From VGCC01 sp964495555 (GTDB lineage Bacteria; Actinomycetota; Actinomycetes; S36-B12): a DNA stretch of 61,970 nucleotides. A model generated the notes under the pieces. The model was not told the DNA's origin. It ran no database searches and saw only the letters and a list, made by a program, of their open reading frames with translations. A program made the position numbers and the translations under genes. The DNA is taken from NCBI GenBank assembly GCA_964495555.1, contig CAZBWA010000005.1, positions 1-61,970 on the forward strand, in the 5' to 3' direction. Position 1 is the stretch's first letter; each line of letters opens with the position of its first letter. Below, one piece after another: positions 33,417 to 41,951 of this stretch.

Positions 33417-34918
33417 AATGGGTGCGCGACGGGGTGCTCTCCGTCCTGGCCGGCCTGCTCCTCGCCGCGGCTTTCCCGAACCTCGGCGTGTGGTTCCTGG
33501 CCCCGGTGGCCGTCGCCATCATCACCTGGGTGCAATGGCGCCGTAACGCTCTTCCCGCGGCGCTGTTCGGCTTCATCTTCGGCCTCACGTTCTTCCTCGC
33601 GTTAATGCCGTGGCTGCGCGTCATCGGGACGGACGCCTGGATCGCAGCCAGCGTGTTCTGCGCACTGTGGACGGGGGTGCTGGGCTGGGCGACGGGACGC
33701 CTGACCCGTTTGCCCGCAGCGCCCGTGTGGATCGCTCTGGCGTGGGTGGCGATGGAGACCGGGCGGGAGAACACACCCACGCTCAGCTTCACCTGGGGTC
33801 GACTCGCCTTTGCGCAGTCGGACTCGCCTCTGGGTGATGCGGCCCCCTGGATTGGCGCAGCGGGAGTCACCTTCGTCGTGGCGCTGCTCGGGGTGCTGCT
33901 GGCTCAGGCGGGTCGGGCGGATACCTGGCCACGGACATTCCTTCCCGTCGGAATCGCACTCGCAGTGGTGGGGATCGTCATCGTCACCCCTCCACCGACA
34001 CTCCCGTACACGGGCTCGATCCGTATCGCACTGATCCAGGGGGGCACTCCGCAGACCGGACTCGGGACGTCGGACGTGCGACGAGAGGTACTCGCCAATC
34101 ATGTCGACGTGACACGCAACCTCGGTGACGCCGTGGCCTCCGGTGAGATCGCTCGCCCCGACGTCATCCTCTGGCCGGAGAACTCGGTCGACATCGATCC
34201 ATTCCAGTCACCGGACTCGGCGGCGGCAATTACGCAAGCCGCGTCGGCGGTCGGCGTCCCCATACTCGTGGGCGCGGTGATCGACGATCCCGAGGATGCC
34301 AACTATCGCGCCAACGTCACCATCCTGTGGGACCCGGTCGACGGGCCTCAGGAGGTCTACGTCAAGCAACGCCTCGTGCCCTTCGGGGAGTTCATCCCGC
34401 TTCGGCAGTTGATCGCTGAGCGCGTGGAGCGGCTCGACAGGATCCCGCGTGACTTCGCCCCGGGGGAGGAGCCAGGGCTGTTCACCGTCGCCGGAACCAC
34501 CATCGGGAATGTCATCTGCTTCGAAGTCGCCTACGACTCCTCACTTGCGCAGGTGGTGGAAGGAGGAGCGGAGGTCCTGACCGTGCAGACCAACAACTCC
34601 ACCTGGGCCGGCATGAACCAGATCGACCAGCAACTCGCCATCGAGTTGCTTCGTGCCCGCGAGGCCGGCCGCTCGCTGGCCGTCGCCGCGACGACGGGTG
34701 CCACCGTTGCGTTCGACCCCTCGGGTGCGGAGATCGCGAGCATCCCGATCGATGACACCGGCTATGTGGTCGCAGACCTCCCCACCGTGACCGCCCGCAC
34801 CCCGGGGAGCCTCATCGCACCCTGGTTCGGTCTCGTCGCGGTCGGGATCACTCTGATCGGCCTTGCCCTGACATGGACCCCCGCCGTGCGTCGTGCCGCG
34901 AATAGGGTGGAGACGTGA
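33413..34918 (+). CDS. lnt: Apolipoprotein N-acyltransferase
   Basis: A 501-residue integral membrane enzyme that N-acylates the lipidated cysteine of lipoproteins. The N-terminal half has about six hydrophobic helices, starting VLSVLAGLLLAAAFPNLGVWFLAP. The nitrilase-like domain has the catalytic triad Glu256 (WPENSVDI), Lys318 (VKQRLVPFGEFIP) and Cys369 (VICFEVAYDS). A final membrane helix anchors the C-terminus. The ATG at 33413 overlaps the amidohydrolase stop; the upstream in-frame opening is antisense-like and I reject it. It is separate from ppm here, unlike the fused Lnt-Ppm1 of M. tuberculosis. Confidence 0.95.
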   Translation: MKWVRDGVLSVLAGLLLAAAFPNLGVWFLAPVAVAIITWVQWRRNALPAALFGFIFGLTFFLALMPWLRVIGTDAWIAASVFCALWTGVLGWATGRLTRLPAAPVWIALAWVAMETGRENTPTLSFTWGRLAFAQSDSPLGDAAPWIGAAGVTFVVALLGVLLAQAGRADTWPRTFLPVGIALAVVGIVIVTPPPTLPYTGSIRIALIQGGTPQTGLGTSDVRREVLANHVDVTRNLGDAVASGEIARPDVILWPENSVDIDPFQSPDSAAAITQAASAVGVPILVGAVIDDPEDANYRANVTILWDPVDGPQEVYVKQRLVPFGEFIPLRQLIAERVERLDRIPRDFAPGEEPGLFTVAGTTIGNVICFEVAYDSSLAQVVEGGAEVLTVQTNNSTWAGMNQIDQQLAIELLRAREAGRSLAVAATTGATVAFDPSGAEIASIPIDDTGYVVADLPTVTARTPGSLIAPWFGLVAVGITLIGLALTWTPAVRRAANRVET

Positions 34919-35685
34919 CGACGTTCGCCGACCTCGGCCGGATTCTCGTCATCATCCCCACGTATAACGAGAGGTCAGCGCTGCCCGCGATCCTGCAGCG
35001 CGTGCGCGCCGCAGTTCCCGAGGCGCACGTCCTGATCGCCGATGACAACTCTCCGGACGGTACCGGTGCCATCGCCGATGAGTGGGCAGAGCGTGACCCG
35101 CAGATTCACGTGATGCATCGCCTCGGCAAGGAGGGACTCGGTGCTGCCTACCTCGCAGGCTTCGCGTGGGGTCTGCAAAACGGATACGACGTCCTCGTCG
35201 AGATGGATGCCGACGGCTCCCACCAGCCCGAACAACTGCCCCGCCTGCTGTCGGAGCTGCGCGGATGCGACCTGGTCCTCGGCTCCCGCTGGATCACCGG
35301 CGGGGCGACCGAGAACTGGTCCCGGAGCAGACAGGTCCTATCCAAGGGCGGGAATCTCTACACACGCGCCATGCTCGGCGTCCCCATCCGCGATGCCACA
35401 GGTGGATATCGCGCCTTCCGCGCATCGACGCTCCGCGCGCTCGACCTGCATGAAGTGGCATCCCAGGGCTACTGCTTCCAGGTAGACCTGGCCTGGCGGG
35501 CAGTGCAACGAGGACTCGATGTCCGCGAGGTCCCCATCACGTTCGTGGAACGCGCCACGGGCACGAGCAAGATGAGCCGCAAGATCGTTGCGGAGGCACT
35601 GTGGCGTGTGACCGTCTGGGGGATCGACGCCCGTGTCACACGTCTGCGCGAGAGATCGATGTCCCGACGGAGGCGTCACCCGTGA
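34915..35685 (+). CDS. ppm1: Polyprenol monophosphomannose synthase
   Basis: A 256-residue family 2 glycosyltransferase (DPM1-like) that makes polyprenyl-phosphate mannose from GDP-mannose, the donor for protein O-mannosylation and for lipomannan-type glycans where these exist. Signatures are VIIPTYNERSALPAIL, IADDNSPDGTGAIADEW, the metal-binding EMDADGSHQPEQLP, and VPIRDATGGYRAFR. There are no membrane helices. The GTG start overlaps lnt by 4 bases (GTGA). The adjacency of lnt and ppm links lipoprotein acylation to mannosylation, as in mycobacteria and corynebacteria. Confidence 0.94.
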   Translation: MTTFADLGRILVIIPTYNERSALPAILQRVRAAVPEAHVLIADDNSPDGTGAIADEWAERDPQIHVMHRLGKEGLGAAYLAGFAWGLQNGYDVLVEMDADGSHQPEQLPRLLSELRGCDLVLGSRWITGGATENWSRSRQVLSKGGNLYTRAMLGVPIRDATGGYRAFRASTLRALDLHEVASQGYCFQVDLAWRAVQRGLDVREVPITFVERATGTSKMSRKIVAEALWRVTVWGIDARVTRLRERSMSRRRRHP

Positions 35686-36068
35686 GTTTCCGCACCCGCC
35701 TCATCGTGTTCGGCTACCCCCTCGTCGAAATCCTGACGTTCTGGGGAGTCGCGACGCTGATCGGGTGGGGCTGGGCGTTGTTGCTCATCGTGATCGGCGT
35801 TCCCGCCGGGTGGGCGCTCGTGCGCATGGCCGGGGAAGAAGCATCCCGGGGGAGGGGCGACCGCGCGCTGGGAATGGGACTCGCGGGCGTCCTGATCATG
35901 GTGCCGGGATTCGTGACGGACATCGCAGGCCTCGTCCTGCTGCTGCCACCGGTGCGACGAGCCTTGGGGGCGCGCTTGCAGGCGTGGGTAGCGGTCTCAC
36001 CGATCCGCATGGGATTCACGACCGGTGACGTCGTTCAGGGGGAGATCCTTCGCCCCGAGATCGACTAG
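35682..36068 (+). CDS. fxsA: FxsA family membrane protein
   Basis: A 128-residue small membrane protein of the FxsA family. Two hydrophobic segments cover FGYPLVEILTFWGVATLIGWGWALLLIVIGVPAGWALV, and a third is the GLAGVLIMVPGFVTDIAGLVLLLPPVRRAL segment, the most conserved part of the family. In E. coli, FxsA overproduction suppresses F-exclusion of phage T7, but the cellular role is unclear. The GTG overlaps ppm by 4 bases. It ends the M24-to-fxsA operon, and its stop overlaps the stop of convergent rbpA by 4 bases (CTAG). Confidence 0.88.
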   Translation: MSFRTRLIVFGYPLVEILTFWGVATLIGWGWALLLIVIGVPAGWALVRMAGEEASRGRGDRALGMGLAGVLIMVPGFVTDIAGLVLLLPPVRRALGARLQAWVAVSPIRMGFTTGDVVQGEILRPEID

Positions 36069-36406
36069 GCGGAGCGGGGCAGCGTTCCCTCGCGGAGCAA
36101 CGTGAGCCGCTCCTCGAGAAGCTCCTCGAGGTCCGCACGCGTCCTGCGCTCCATCAACATGTCCCAGTGCGTCCGCTGATGCCGCTCCGGTGCCGCGGGC
36201 GGCTCGGCGATCTCCGGGCTCGTCGCCTCGGCGCCGCATCGACACGTCCACCGGTGGGGGATCTCCTCGGCTTCCGTGGAGAAGGGGATGACACTCACAT
36301 GGCCCTCGGGGCACACGTAGCGCACGACGACGCGCTCCGCCGGCGTGACGTGATCGTCGCGCTCGTAGCTCAACGCACCGAGTCGGGTACCTCGCATCGA
36401 TTCCAT
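36065..36406 (-). CDS. rbpA: RNA polymerase-binding protein RbpA
   Basis: A 113-residue actinobacterial transcription factor that binds sigma and the RNA polymerase beta' subunit and stabilises the open complex. SMRGTRLGALSYERDD is the core motif. The central zinc-binding or beta-barrel segment includes YVCPEGHVSVIPFSTEAEEIPHRWTCRCGAEA, and the C-terminal sigma-interacting part has RTHWDMLMERRTRADLEELLEERL. An AAGGAGG ribosome site 5 nt before the ATG at 36406 decides the start over an upstream ATG at 36424. It lies downstream of the recombinase gene on the same strand. Confidence 0.96.
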   Translation of the reverse strand: MESMRGTRLGALSYERDDHVTPAERVVVRYVCPEGHVSVIPFSTEAEEIPHRWTCRCGAEATSPEIAEPPAAPERHQRTHWDMLMERRTRADLEELLEERLTLLREGTLPRSA

Positions 36407-36452
36407 GGCTGCCTCCTTGCTCATGGGACGCAGGAGGCGTGGCGGGGGTTCC

Positions 36453-37484
36453 CTACCTCTGTCCGGTAACCGGATTACGCAAGACCGCCTGGGCGAGCTC
36501 CTCACGGATCTCATCGAGGTAGACCCCCGTGGTGGCCAGGCTCGCATGTCCCAAGAGTCTCTGGACGACCGAGACATCAGCCGCCCCGCTGGAAAGCGCC
36601 AGGGTCGCCATCGTGTGGCGCAGGGCGTGGGGAGTGGCCCGTCGGCGCACGCCTGCGGGGAGCAAAGCACATGTGCGGGACACGAGGTTCTGCACATCAC
36701 GCGGTGTGATGCGACGCCCCCGAAACGTCACGAGCAGTGCACGCTCGGAGTCCTCCTGGCGGGCGGGGGGATCGGCGTGCCAGGGCGGCGGACGATGGTC
36801 GGCCTCGTAGCTGCCCAGCAGGTCGGCAGTGCTGGGGGACAGGGGGACGTCCCGTGGCTTGCCGCCCTTGCCCTGGCGGATCCGCAGCCAGGTGACCCCG
36901 TCGCGGAGGTCCACGTCGGATCGATCCATCGCGCACAGCTCGCTCACGCGGGGGCCCGTCTCCAGGAGAATGCGCAGGATCACCTCGTCGCGCACGGAGA
37001 GCCGATGGTCGGTACGACCACCGGGCACATCGTGGGGCACCTCCACCAGCGCGCGAGCGGAGTCCAGGGGGAGTGCGGTGCGAGCCCCCGCCGCTCGATC
37101 CCGTGCCTTGGGCCGGGCGCTGGTGTCCGGCATGGGGTTGCGCTGGACCAGGGCCTCGCGCTCCGCGAAGGTGAAGAGGCGGGAGACCGACTGGCGGAAC
37201 CGTGCGGTGATGCCGGTGCCCTTGCTCTCGGCGCGCGGCACCGAGTAGCGGCGGTCCGGCTCATGGCGGAAGGCCACGACGACGTCGTCGATATCGGCCC
37301 CGGTCAGGTCGTCGAGGATCGTCTCCGCGCCCGCCAGACGAATGAAGTCGTCGAGATCCCGGCGGTAGGTACGGGCGGTCGTCTCCGCCAGGGAGCCCGC
37401 CGCCAGGCGCCTCTCCACGTCGCGGAAGTAGCGCGTGACCGCTTCGGCCACGGTGACCCGCTGCAGGGTGGGGGGTGCGACCAC
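36453..37484 (-). CDS. Tyrosine recombinase, XerC/D-like
   Basis: A 343-residue site-specific recombinase. The N-terminal SAM-like DNA-binding domain (about 10-110) starts TVAEAVTRYFRDVERRLAAGS. The catalytic domain has the full set: Arg in ETGPRVSELCAMD, Lys in GKGGKPRDVPL, HALRHTMAT (His-x-x-Arg), His in LLGHASLATTGVYL and the Tyr nucleophile in the same segment. It may be a chromosome dimer resolution enzyme or a separate invertase or integrase. No phage genes, tRNA or duplicated att sites are nearby. The GTG start is 6 nt after TATCAT. An inverted repeat adjoins its promoter. Confidence 0.92.
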   Translation of the reverse strand: MVAPPTLQRVTVAEAVTRYFRDVERRLAAGSLAETTARTYRRDLDDFIRLAGAETILDDLTGADIDDVVVAFRHEPDRRYSVPRAESKGTGITARFRQSVSRLFTFAEREALVQRNPMPDTSARPKARDRAAGARTALPLDSARALVEVPHDVPGGRTDHRLSVRDEVILRILLETGPRVSELCAMDRSDVDLRDGVTWLRIRQGKGGKPRDVPLSPSTADLLGSYEADHRPPPWHADPPARQEDSERALLVTFRGRRITPRDVQNLVSRTCALLPAGVRRRATPHALRHTMATLALSSGAADVSVVQRLLGHASLATTGVYLDEIREELAQAVLRNPVTGQR

Positions 37485-37490
37485 GTCCCC

Positions 37491-37496
37491 ATGATA
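37491..37496 (-). promoter_or_regulatory. -10 element, leaderless (tyrosine recombinase)
   Basis: TATCAT on the minus strand, then 6 nt, then the GTG at 37484. It abuts the left arm of the inverted repeat at 37496-37523. Confidence 0.6.
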
Positions 37497-37523
37497 TTAC
37501 GTAGTTGAACAATACTACGCAAT
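37496..37523. repeat. 28-bp imperfect inverted repeat, possible operator or recombination site
   Basis: The left arm ATTACGTAGT (37496-37505) and the right arm ACTACGCAAT (37514-37523) match as an inverted repeat at 9 of 10 positions around an 8-bp centre TGAACAAT. Read as 11-6-11 it has the geometry of a Xer/dif core site. It is the only AT-rich patch in the neighbourhood and sits between the -10 elements of two divergent genes, covering both -35 zones. It may be an operator shared by both promoters or the recombinase's target. Confidence 0.6.
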
Positions 37524-37535
37524 GACACTCAGGGG

Positions 37536-37541
37536 TAGCCT
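37536..37541 (+). promoter_or_regulatory. -10 element, leaderless (methyltransferase)
   Basis: TAGCCT, then 6 nt, then the GTG at 37548. Confidence 0.6.
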
Positions 37542-37547
37542 CGGCCC

Positions 37548-38162
37548 GTGAGCACCTCGAACCCTGGGCATTGGGACACCGCATTCTCCCAGGACATCAC
37601 CTCCCGGGGCTGGTACCAGGCCGCAGCGGACACCAGTTGGGCGATGCTGGCGGACGTGCCGCCCACGGCGTCGCTGCTCGATGTGGGGGCCGGCGCGAGC
37701 GTTCTCGTCGACGAGGCGCTGGCCCGGGGTTTCACGGACCTCACCGTCCTGGACTGGTCCCCCGTGGCCCTGGGGGTGGCGCGTGATCGCCTCGGCTCCC
37801 GATGTGTGGGGGTCCACTGGGTGGTCGCGGACGTGACCGACTGGCAGCCCACCCGGACCTACGACGTGTGGCACGACCGTGCCGTCCTGCATTTCCTGCT
37901 CTCCGAGCCACAGCGGGTGGGCTACCACCGGACCCTCCTGGCGGCCACCCACCCCGGCTCCCTGGCCGTGATCGGCGTCTTCGCGCCCACGGGCCCTCCC
38001 GTGTGCGCCGGGCTGCCGGTCCAGCGCTACTCCGTCACGGACCTGGCGGCCTTCCTGGGTCCGCAGTTCCACGTGGAATCGACCGATCGGACCCCCCATA
38101 GGAGGCCCGACGGTGATCTCCAGGACTACACCTGGGTACGAGCCCGCCGGACTCAGGCCTGA
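37548..38162 (+). CDS. Class I SAM-dependent methyltransferase
   Basis: A 204-residue methyltransferase with motif I SLLDVGAGASVLVDEALARGF, the acidic motif II area DLTVLDWSPVALGVARDRLG, and WVVADVTDWQP for motif III. YDVWHDRAVLHFLLSEPQ follows as the post-motif helix. The substrate cannot be inferred; similar proteins are annotated as small-molecule methyltransferases. It is divergent from the recombinase, with 63 bp between the starts. Its last 10 bases overlap the 3' end of convergent gcvP. Confidence 0.85.
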   Translation: MSTSNPGHWDTAFSQDITSRGWYQAAADTSWAMLADVPPTASLLDVGAGASVLVDEALARGFTDLTVLDWSPVALGVARDRLGSRCVGVHWVVADVTDWQPTRTYDVWHDRAVLHFLLSEPQRVGYHRTLLAATHPGSLAVIGVFAPTGPPVCAGLPVQRYSVTDLAAFLGPQFHVESTDRTPHRRPDGDLQDYTWVRARRTQA

Positions 38163-40987
38163 GCCGCGAGCTCCTCCGGCCTCGGACACGCACACACCAG
38201 GTTGCGATCCCCGAAGGCACCGTCGATCCGACGCACCGGCGGCCAGTACTTGTCCGCCGGGGCCACCCGCCCCGGGAACGCAGCCTCGTTCGCTGAGTAC
38301 GGGTGGTGCCAATCCCCCACAACACTGGCGGCGGTGTGCGGGGCGTTGGCCAAGGGGTTGTCCTCGGCCGGCCACTCCCCGGACTCGATACGGGCGATCT
38401 CCTGACGGATGGAGATCATCGCGTCGCAGAACCGATCCAGCTCGGCACGGTCCTCACTCTCGGTGGGCTCGACCATCAGGGTGCCGGTGACCGGGAAGCT
38501 CATCGTCGGCGCATGGAACCCGTAGTCGATCAGCCTCTTCGCGATGTCGTCGACCGAGACGCCCGAGCGCACTGTGATCGGTCGGATGTCCAGGATGCAC
38601 TCGTGCGCGACCAAGCCCTGCGCTCCCGTGTACAGGATCGGGTAGTGCTCGCGAAGACGGTGCGCGATGTAGTTCGCGTTGAGGATCGCGACCTTGGTGG
38701 CGCGGGTGAGTCCCTCGCCGCCCATCATGGCGATGTACGCGTACGGGATCGGGAGGATCCCCGCGCTCCCCCATGGCGCACCGCTCACCGGACCTACGCC
38801 GCCGTCTTCATGGCCGCGCCCCGCCGGGCCCGCTTCCGGTGCCAGAGGATGCCCCGGGAGGAAGGGCGCCAAATGCGCGCGCACCCCGACGGGACCCACG
38901 CCCGGTCCCCCGCCTCCATGCGGGATGCAGAACGTCTTGTGCAGATTCAGGTGGGAGACATCGGCACCGAAACGTCCCGGTCGCGCCAGGCCGACGAGTG
39001 CGTTGAGATTCGCTCCGTCGACGTAGACCTGACCGCCTGCCGCGTGCACTCGTGCGCAGATGTCCGCGACAGCCTCCTCGAACACGCCATGCGTCGAGGG
39101 GTACGTGATCATCAGCGCAGCGAGGCGATCGGCATGCGCGTCGATCTTCGCCTGCAGATCCGCCACATCGACGTTCCCGTCCGCATCGCACGCAACCACC
39201 ACGACGCTCATACCCGCCATGACAGCGCTGGCTGCATTCGTGCCGTGGGCGCTGCTCGGGATCAGGCAGACGTCGCGTTGCTCGTCGCCACGCGCACGGT
39301 GGTATCCACGTATTGCCAGCAGCCCGGCGAACTCACCCTGGGATCCGGCATTCGGTTGCAACGAGATGGCGTCGTATCCGGTCACCTCGCACAGCCACTC
39401 CTCCAGCTCGCGAATCAGCGTCCGGTAGCCCTCGGAGTCCTCGGCAGGCGCGAAGGGATGGATATCGGCGAAGTGCGACCAGGTCACCGGCTCCATCTCG
39501 GTCGCTGCATTCAGTTTCATCGTGCACGACCCCAGAGGGATCATGGACCGATCCAAGGCCACATCCCGATCGGAGAGTCGACGGATGTAGCGCAGCATCG
39601 ATGTCTCGCTGCGATGCGCGTGGAACACCGGATGCGTGAGGAACGGGGACTCACGGTGTAACTCCGGCGGTAGGCCCGTCGTCTCCGTCATTCCCACAGT
39701 GACACCGAAGGCGTCCGCGATGGATGTCACATGCGCCCACGTCGTGACCTCGTCCACACTGATGCCCAGCGTGTCTGCGTCGATCACCCGCAGCGTGATG
39801 CCCGACTCACGACACCGCTCCCAGATCTGCCTGGCTCGACCAGGGACGCGTACCTCGAGTGTGTCGAAGTACGTGTCATGGACCAGTGAGAGTCCCGCCC
39901 CGGTCAGGGCAGTACCCACGGCATGCGTGCGCCGTGCGATGTCCGTCGCGATCGCCGTGAGACCTGCCGGTCCGTGATAGACCGCGTACATGCTCGCCAT
40001 CACCGCCAGCAAGACCTGCGCGGTGCAGATATTGCTCGTCGCCTTCTCCCTACGGATGTGCTGCTCGCGGGTCTGGAGAGCGAGTCGGTAGGCCGGCGCC
40101 CCGTCCGCGTCGACGCTGACCCCGACCAGGCGTCCGGGCAGGCTGCGCTCGAGACCCGCCCGGACCGCCATGAACCCGGCATGGGGACCGCCGAAGCCCA
40201 TCGGGACTCCGAACCGCTGCGCCGACCCCACCACGATGTCCGCTCCCCACTCCCCCGGGGGTGTGAGGAGGGTCAAGGCCAGGAGGTCTGTGGTCACGAT
40301 GGCCAGCGACCCCCGCTCGTGGGCGCGCGCGAGGTCCGGGCGGATGTCACGTACCCCTCCCCCACCACCGGGGTAGCCCACGACGACCCCGGCGAACTCC
40401 CCCTCGGGCCACGGCCCGGAGAGATCGGCCACGACGACGTCGACCCCGATGGGTTCGGCCCGTGTCTGGAGGACGGCGATGGTCTGGGGCAGGGTGTCGG
40501 CGTCCACCAGGATCGCCGGGCGCCCCGTGCTCCGGACCGCGAGGGCCATCGCCTCGGCCACGGCGGTGGGCTCGTCGAGCAGACTCGACCCGGCGATCGG
40601 TAGGGCCGTGAGGTCCTCCACCAGTGTCTGAAAGTTCAGGAGGGCTTCGAGGCGACCCTGGGAGATCTCCGGCTGATAGGGCGTGTAGGCGGTGTACCAC
40701 GCCGGGTTCTCGAGGATGGTCCGACGGATGACCGCGGGCGTCACCGTGCCGCGGTACCCGAGCCCGATGAGGGCGACTGTCGGTCTGTTCCGCGAGGCGA
40801 TATCCCGAAGGCGTTGCGTGACCTCCGATTCGGACAGCGCCGACGGAAGATCCAGGGGGTCACTCGATGCGATGGTGGTGGGCACCACGGCGTCGATGAG
40901 CGACTCGAGGCTCGGATACCCGAGTTCGGATGCCATCGCGGACAGGTCGTCCGGATCGGGGCCGATGTGACGATCGACGAACTCCAT
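38153..40987 (-). CDS. gcvP: Glycine dehydrogenase (decarboxylating), P protein
   Basis: A single-chain 944-residue P protein of the glycine cleavage system. It decarboxylates glycine with PLP and passes the aminomethyl group to lipoylated GcvH. The N-terminal half starts FVDRHIGPDPDDLSAM. The C-terminal half contains the PLP lysine in HLNLHKTFCIPHGGGGPG (about residue 684). A GAGGA ribosome site lies 6 nt before the ATG at 40987, which I prefer to the GTG two codons earlier. A tandem glycine riboswitch fills the leader. gcvH is 2.7 kb away and gcvT is not in the window. Confidence 0.96.
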   Translation of the reverse strand: MEFVDRHIGPDPDDLSAMASELGYPSLESLIDAVVPTTIASSDPLDLPSALSESEVTQRLRDIASRNRPTVALIGLGYRGTVTPAVIRRTILENPAWYTAYTPYQPEISQGRLEALLNFQTLVEDLTALPIAGSSLLDEPTAVAEAMALAVRSTGRPAILVDADTLPQTIAVLQTRAEPIGVDVVVADLSGPWPEGEFAGVVVGYPGGGGGVRDIRPDLARAHERGSLAIVTTDLLALTLLTPPGEWGADIVVGSAQRFGVPMGFGGPHAGFMAVRAGLERSLPGRLVGVSVDADGAPAYRLALQTREQHIRREKATSNICTAQVLLAVMASMYAVYHGPAGLTAIATDIARRTHAVGTALTGAGLSLVHDTYFDTLEVRVPGRARQIWERCRESGITLRVIDADTLGISVDEVTTWAHVTSIADAFGVTVGMTETTGLPPELHRESPFLTHPVFHAHRSETSMLRYIRRLSDRDVALDRSMIPLGSCTMKLNAATEMEPVTWSHFADIHPFAPAEDSEGYRTLIRELEEWLCEVTGYDAISLQPNAGSQGEFAGLLAIRGYHRARGDEQRDVCLIPSSAHGTNAASAVMAGMSVVVVACDADGNVDVADLQAKIDAHADRLAALMITYPSTHGVFEEAVADICARVHAAGGQVYVDGANLNALVGLARPGRFGADVSHLNLHKTFCIPHGGGGPGVGPVGVRAHLAPFLPGHPLAPEAGPAGRGHEDGGVGPVSGAPWGSAGILPIPYAYIAMMGGEGLTRATKVAILNANYIAHRLREHYPILYTGAQGLVAHECILDIRPITVRSGVSVDDIAKRLIDYGFHAPTMSFPVTGTLMVEPTESEDRAELDRFCDAMISIRQEIARIESGEWPAEDNPLANAPHTAASVVGDWHHPYSANEAAFPGRVAPADKYWPPVRRIDGAFGDRNLVCACPRPEELAAQA

Positions 40988-41039
40988 GTTCACTCCTCAG
41001 GCAGGGGCCAACCACTCCCCCTCTGTTGCCCGCGCGGAG

Positions 41040-41203
41040 CGCGACCTGAGAGTTTCACCGCGTACGCGGCTTTCCCCGTCGGTGGAGACACGAGGTCTCG
41101 CCTTCCAGAGGTGCCTTACCCGGACGGTCCATGTGCCTGAGAGGTTGTCGGGGAGATTGCTCCTTCGGCGACTGCAGGTGCAGTTCTCTCCCGCCCGGGT
41201 TCA
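41040..41203 (-). ncRNA. Tandem glycine riboswitch upstream of gcvP
   Basis: Read on the minus strand, the leader shows two glycine aptamers in series. Aptamer 1 (about 41197-41125) has GGGAGAG, then GTCGCCGAAGGAGCAA, then ACCTCTCAGGCA. Aptamer 2 (about 41111-41040) has CTCTGGAAGG, ACCGACGGGGAAAGCC and GAAACTCTCAGG. These conserved cores and the tandem layout match the known glycine riboswitch class, which in most bacteria turns on the cleavage system when glycine is high. The expression platform is the roughly 50 nt between aptamer 2 and the ATG, where a GCGC-stem hairpin and the ribosome site could compete. Confidence 0.92.
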
Positions 41204-41215
41204 AGCAGCGAGACG

Positions 41216-41221
41216 AGCCTA
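41216..41221 (-). promoter_or_regulatory. gcvP: -10 element (glycine riboswitch-gcvP transcript)
   Basis: TAGGCT on the minus strand. A start of transcription 6-7 nt downstream lies just before aptamer 1, between the MerR stop and the riboswitch. Confidence 0.55.
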
Positions 41222-41232
41222 GCCCAGTTCGG

Positions 41233-41805
<573 letters not shown>

Positions 41806-41834
41806 GGATCAGCCTCCCGTGCTCGCAAGTCCCC

Positions 41835-41840
41835 ACGGTA
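41835..41840 (-). promoter_or_regulatory. Candidate -10 element (MerR regulator)
   Basis: TACCGT on the minus strand, followed by a leader of about 23 nt containing a GGGAGG ribosome site before the ATG at 41805. Confidence 0.45.
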
Positions 41841-41951
41841 CTCGCCGATGAGCACGGGGGAAGACTGCGCAGAATCTACGAACGGTCCCGGACTACCCGC
41901 GGATCCGACACGCGCCTCCGAGGGGGCAAAGTCTCAACGTCACGTGGAGGC

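Noticed and set aside
36474..36483. ATTACGCAAG inside the recombinase 3' end, resembling an arm of the inverted repeat at 37496-37523.
   Set aside because: It encodes the conserved C-terminal residues of the recombinase and has no paired arm, so it is most likely coincidence. It is not evidence of a second site.
36453..37484. The tyrosine recombinase as an integrase of a prophage or integrative element.
   Set aside because: No tRNA gene, direct repeats, phage or conjugation genes flank it. rbpA and gcvP beside it are core genes.
41806..41951. A terminator or small RNA between the DUF151 gene and the MerR gene.
   Set aside because: I see only short, weak stems and no T-tract. The clearest elements in this gap are the MerR -10 and ribosome site.
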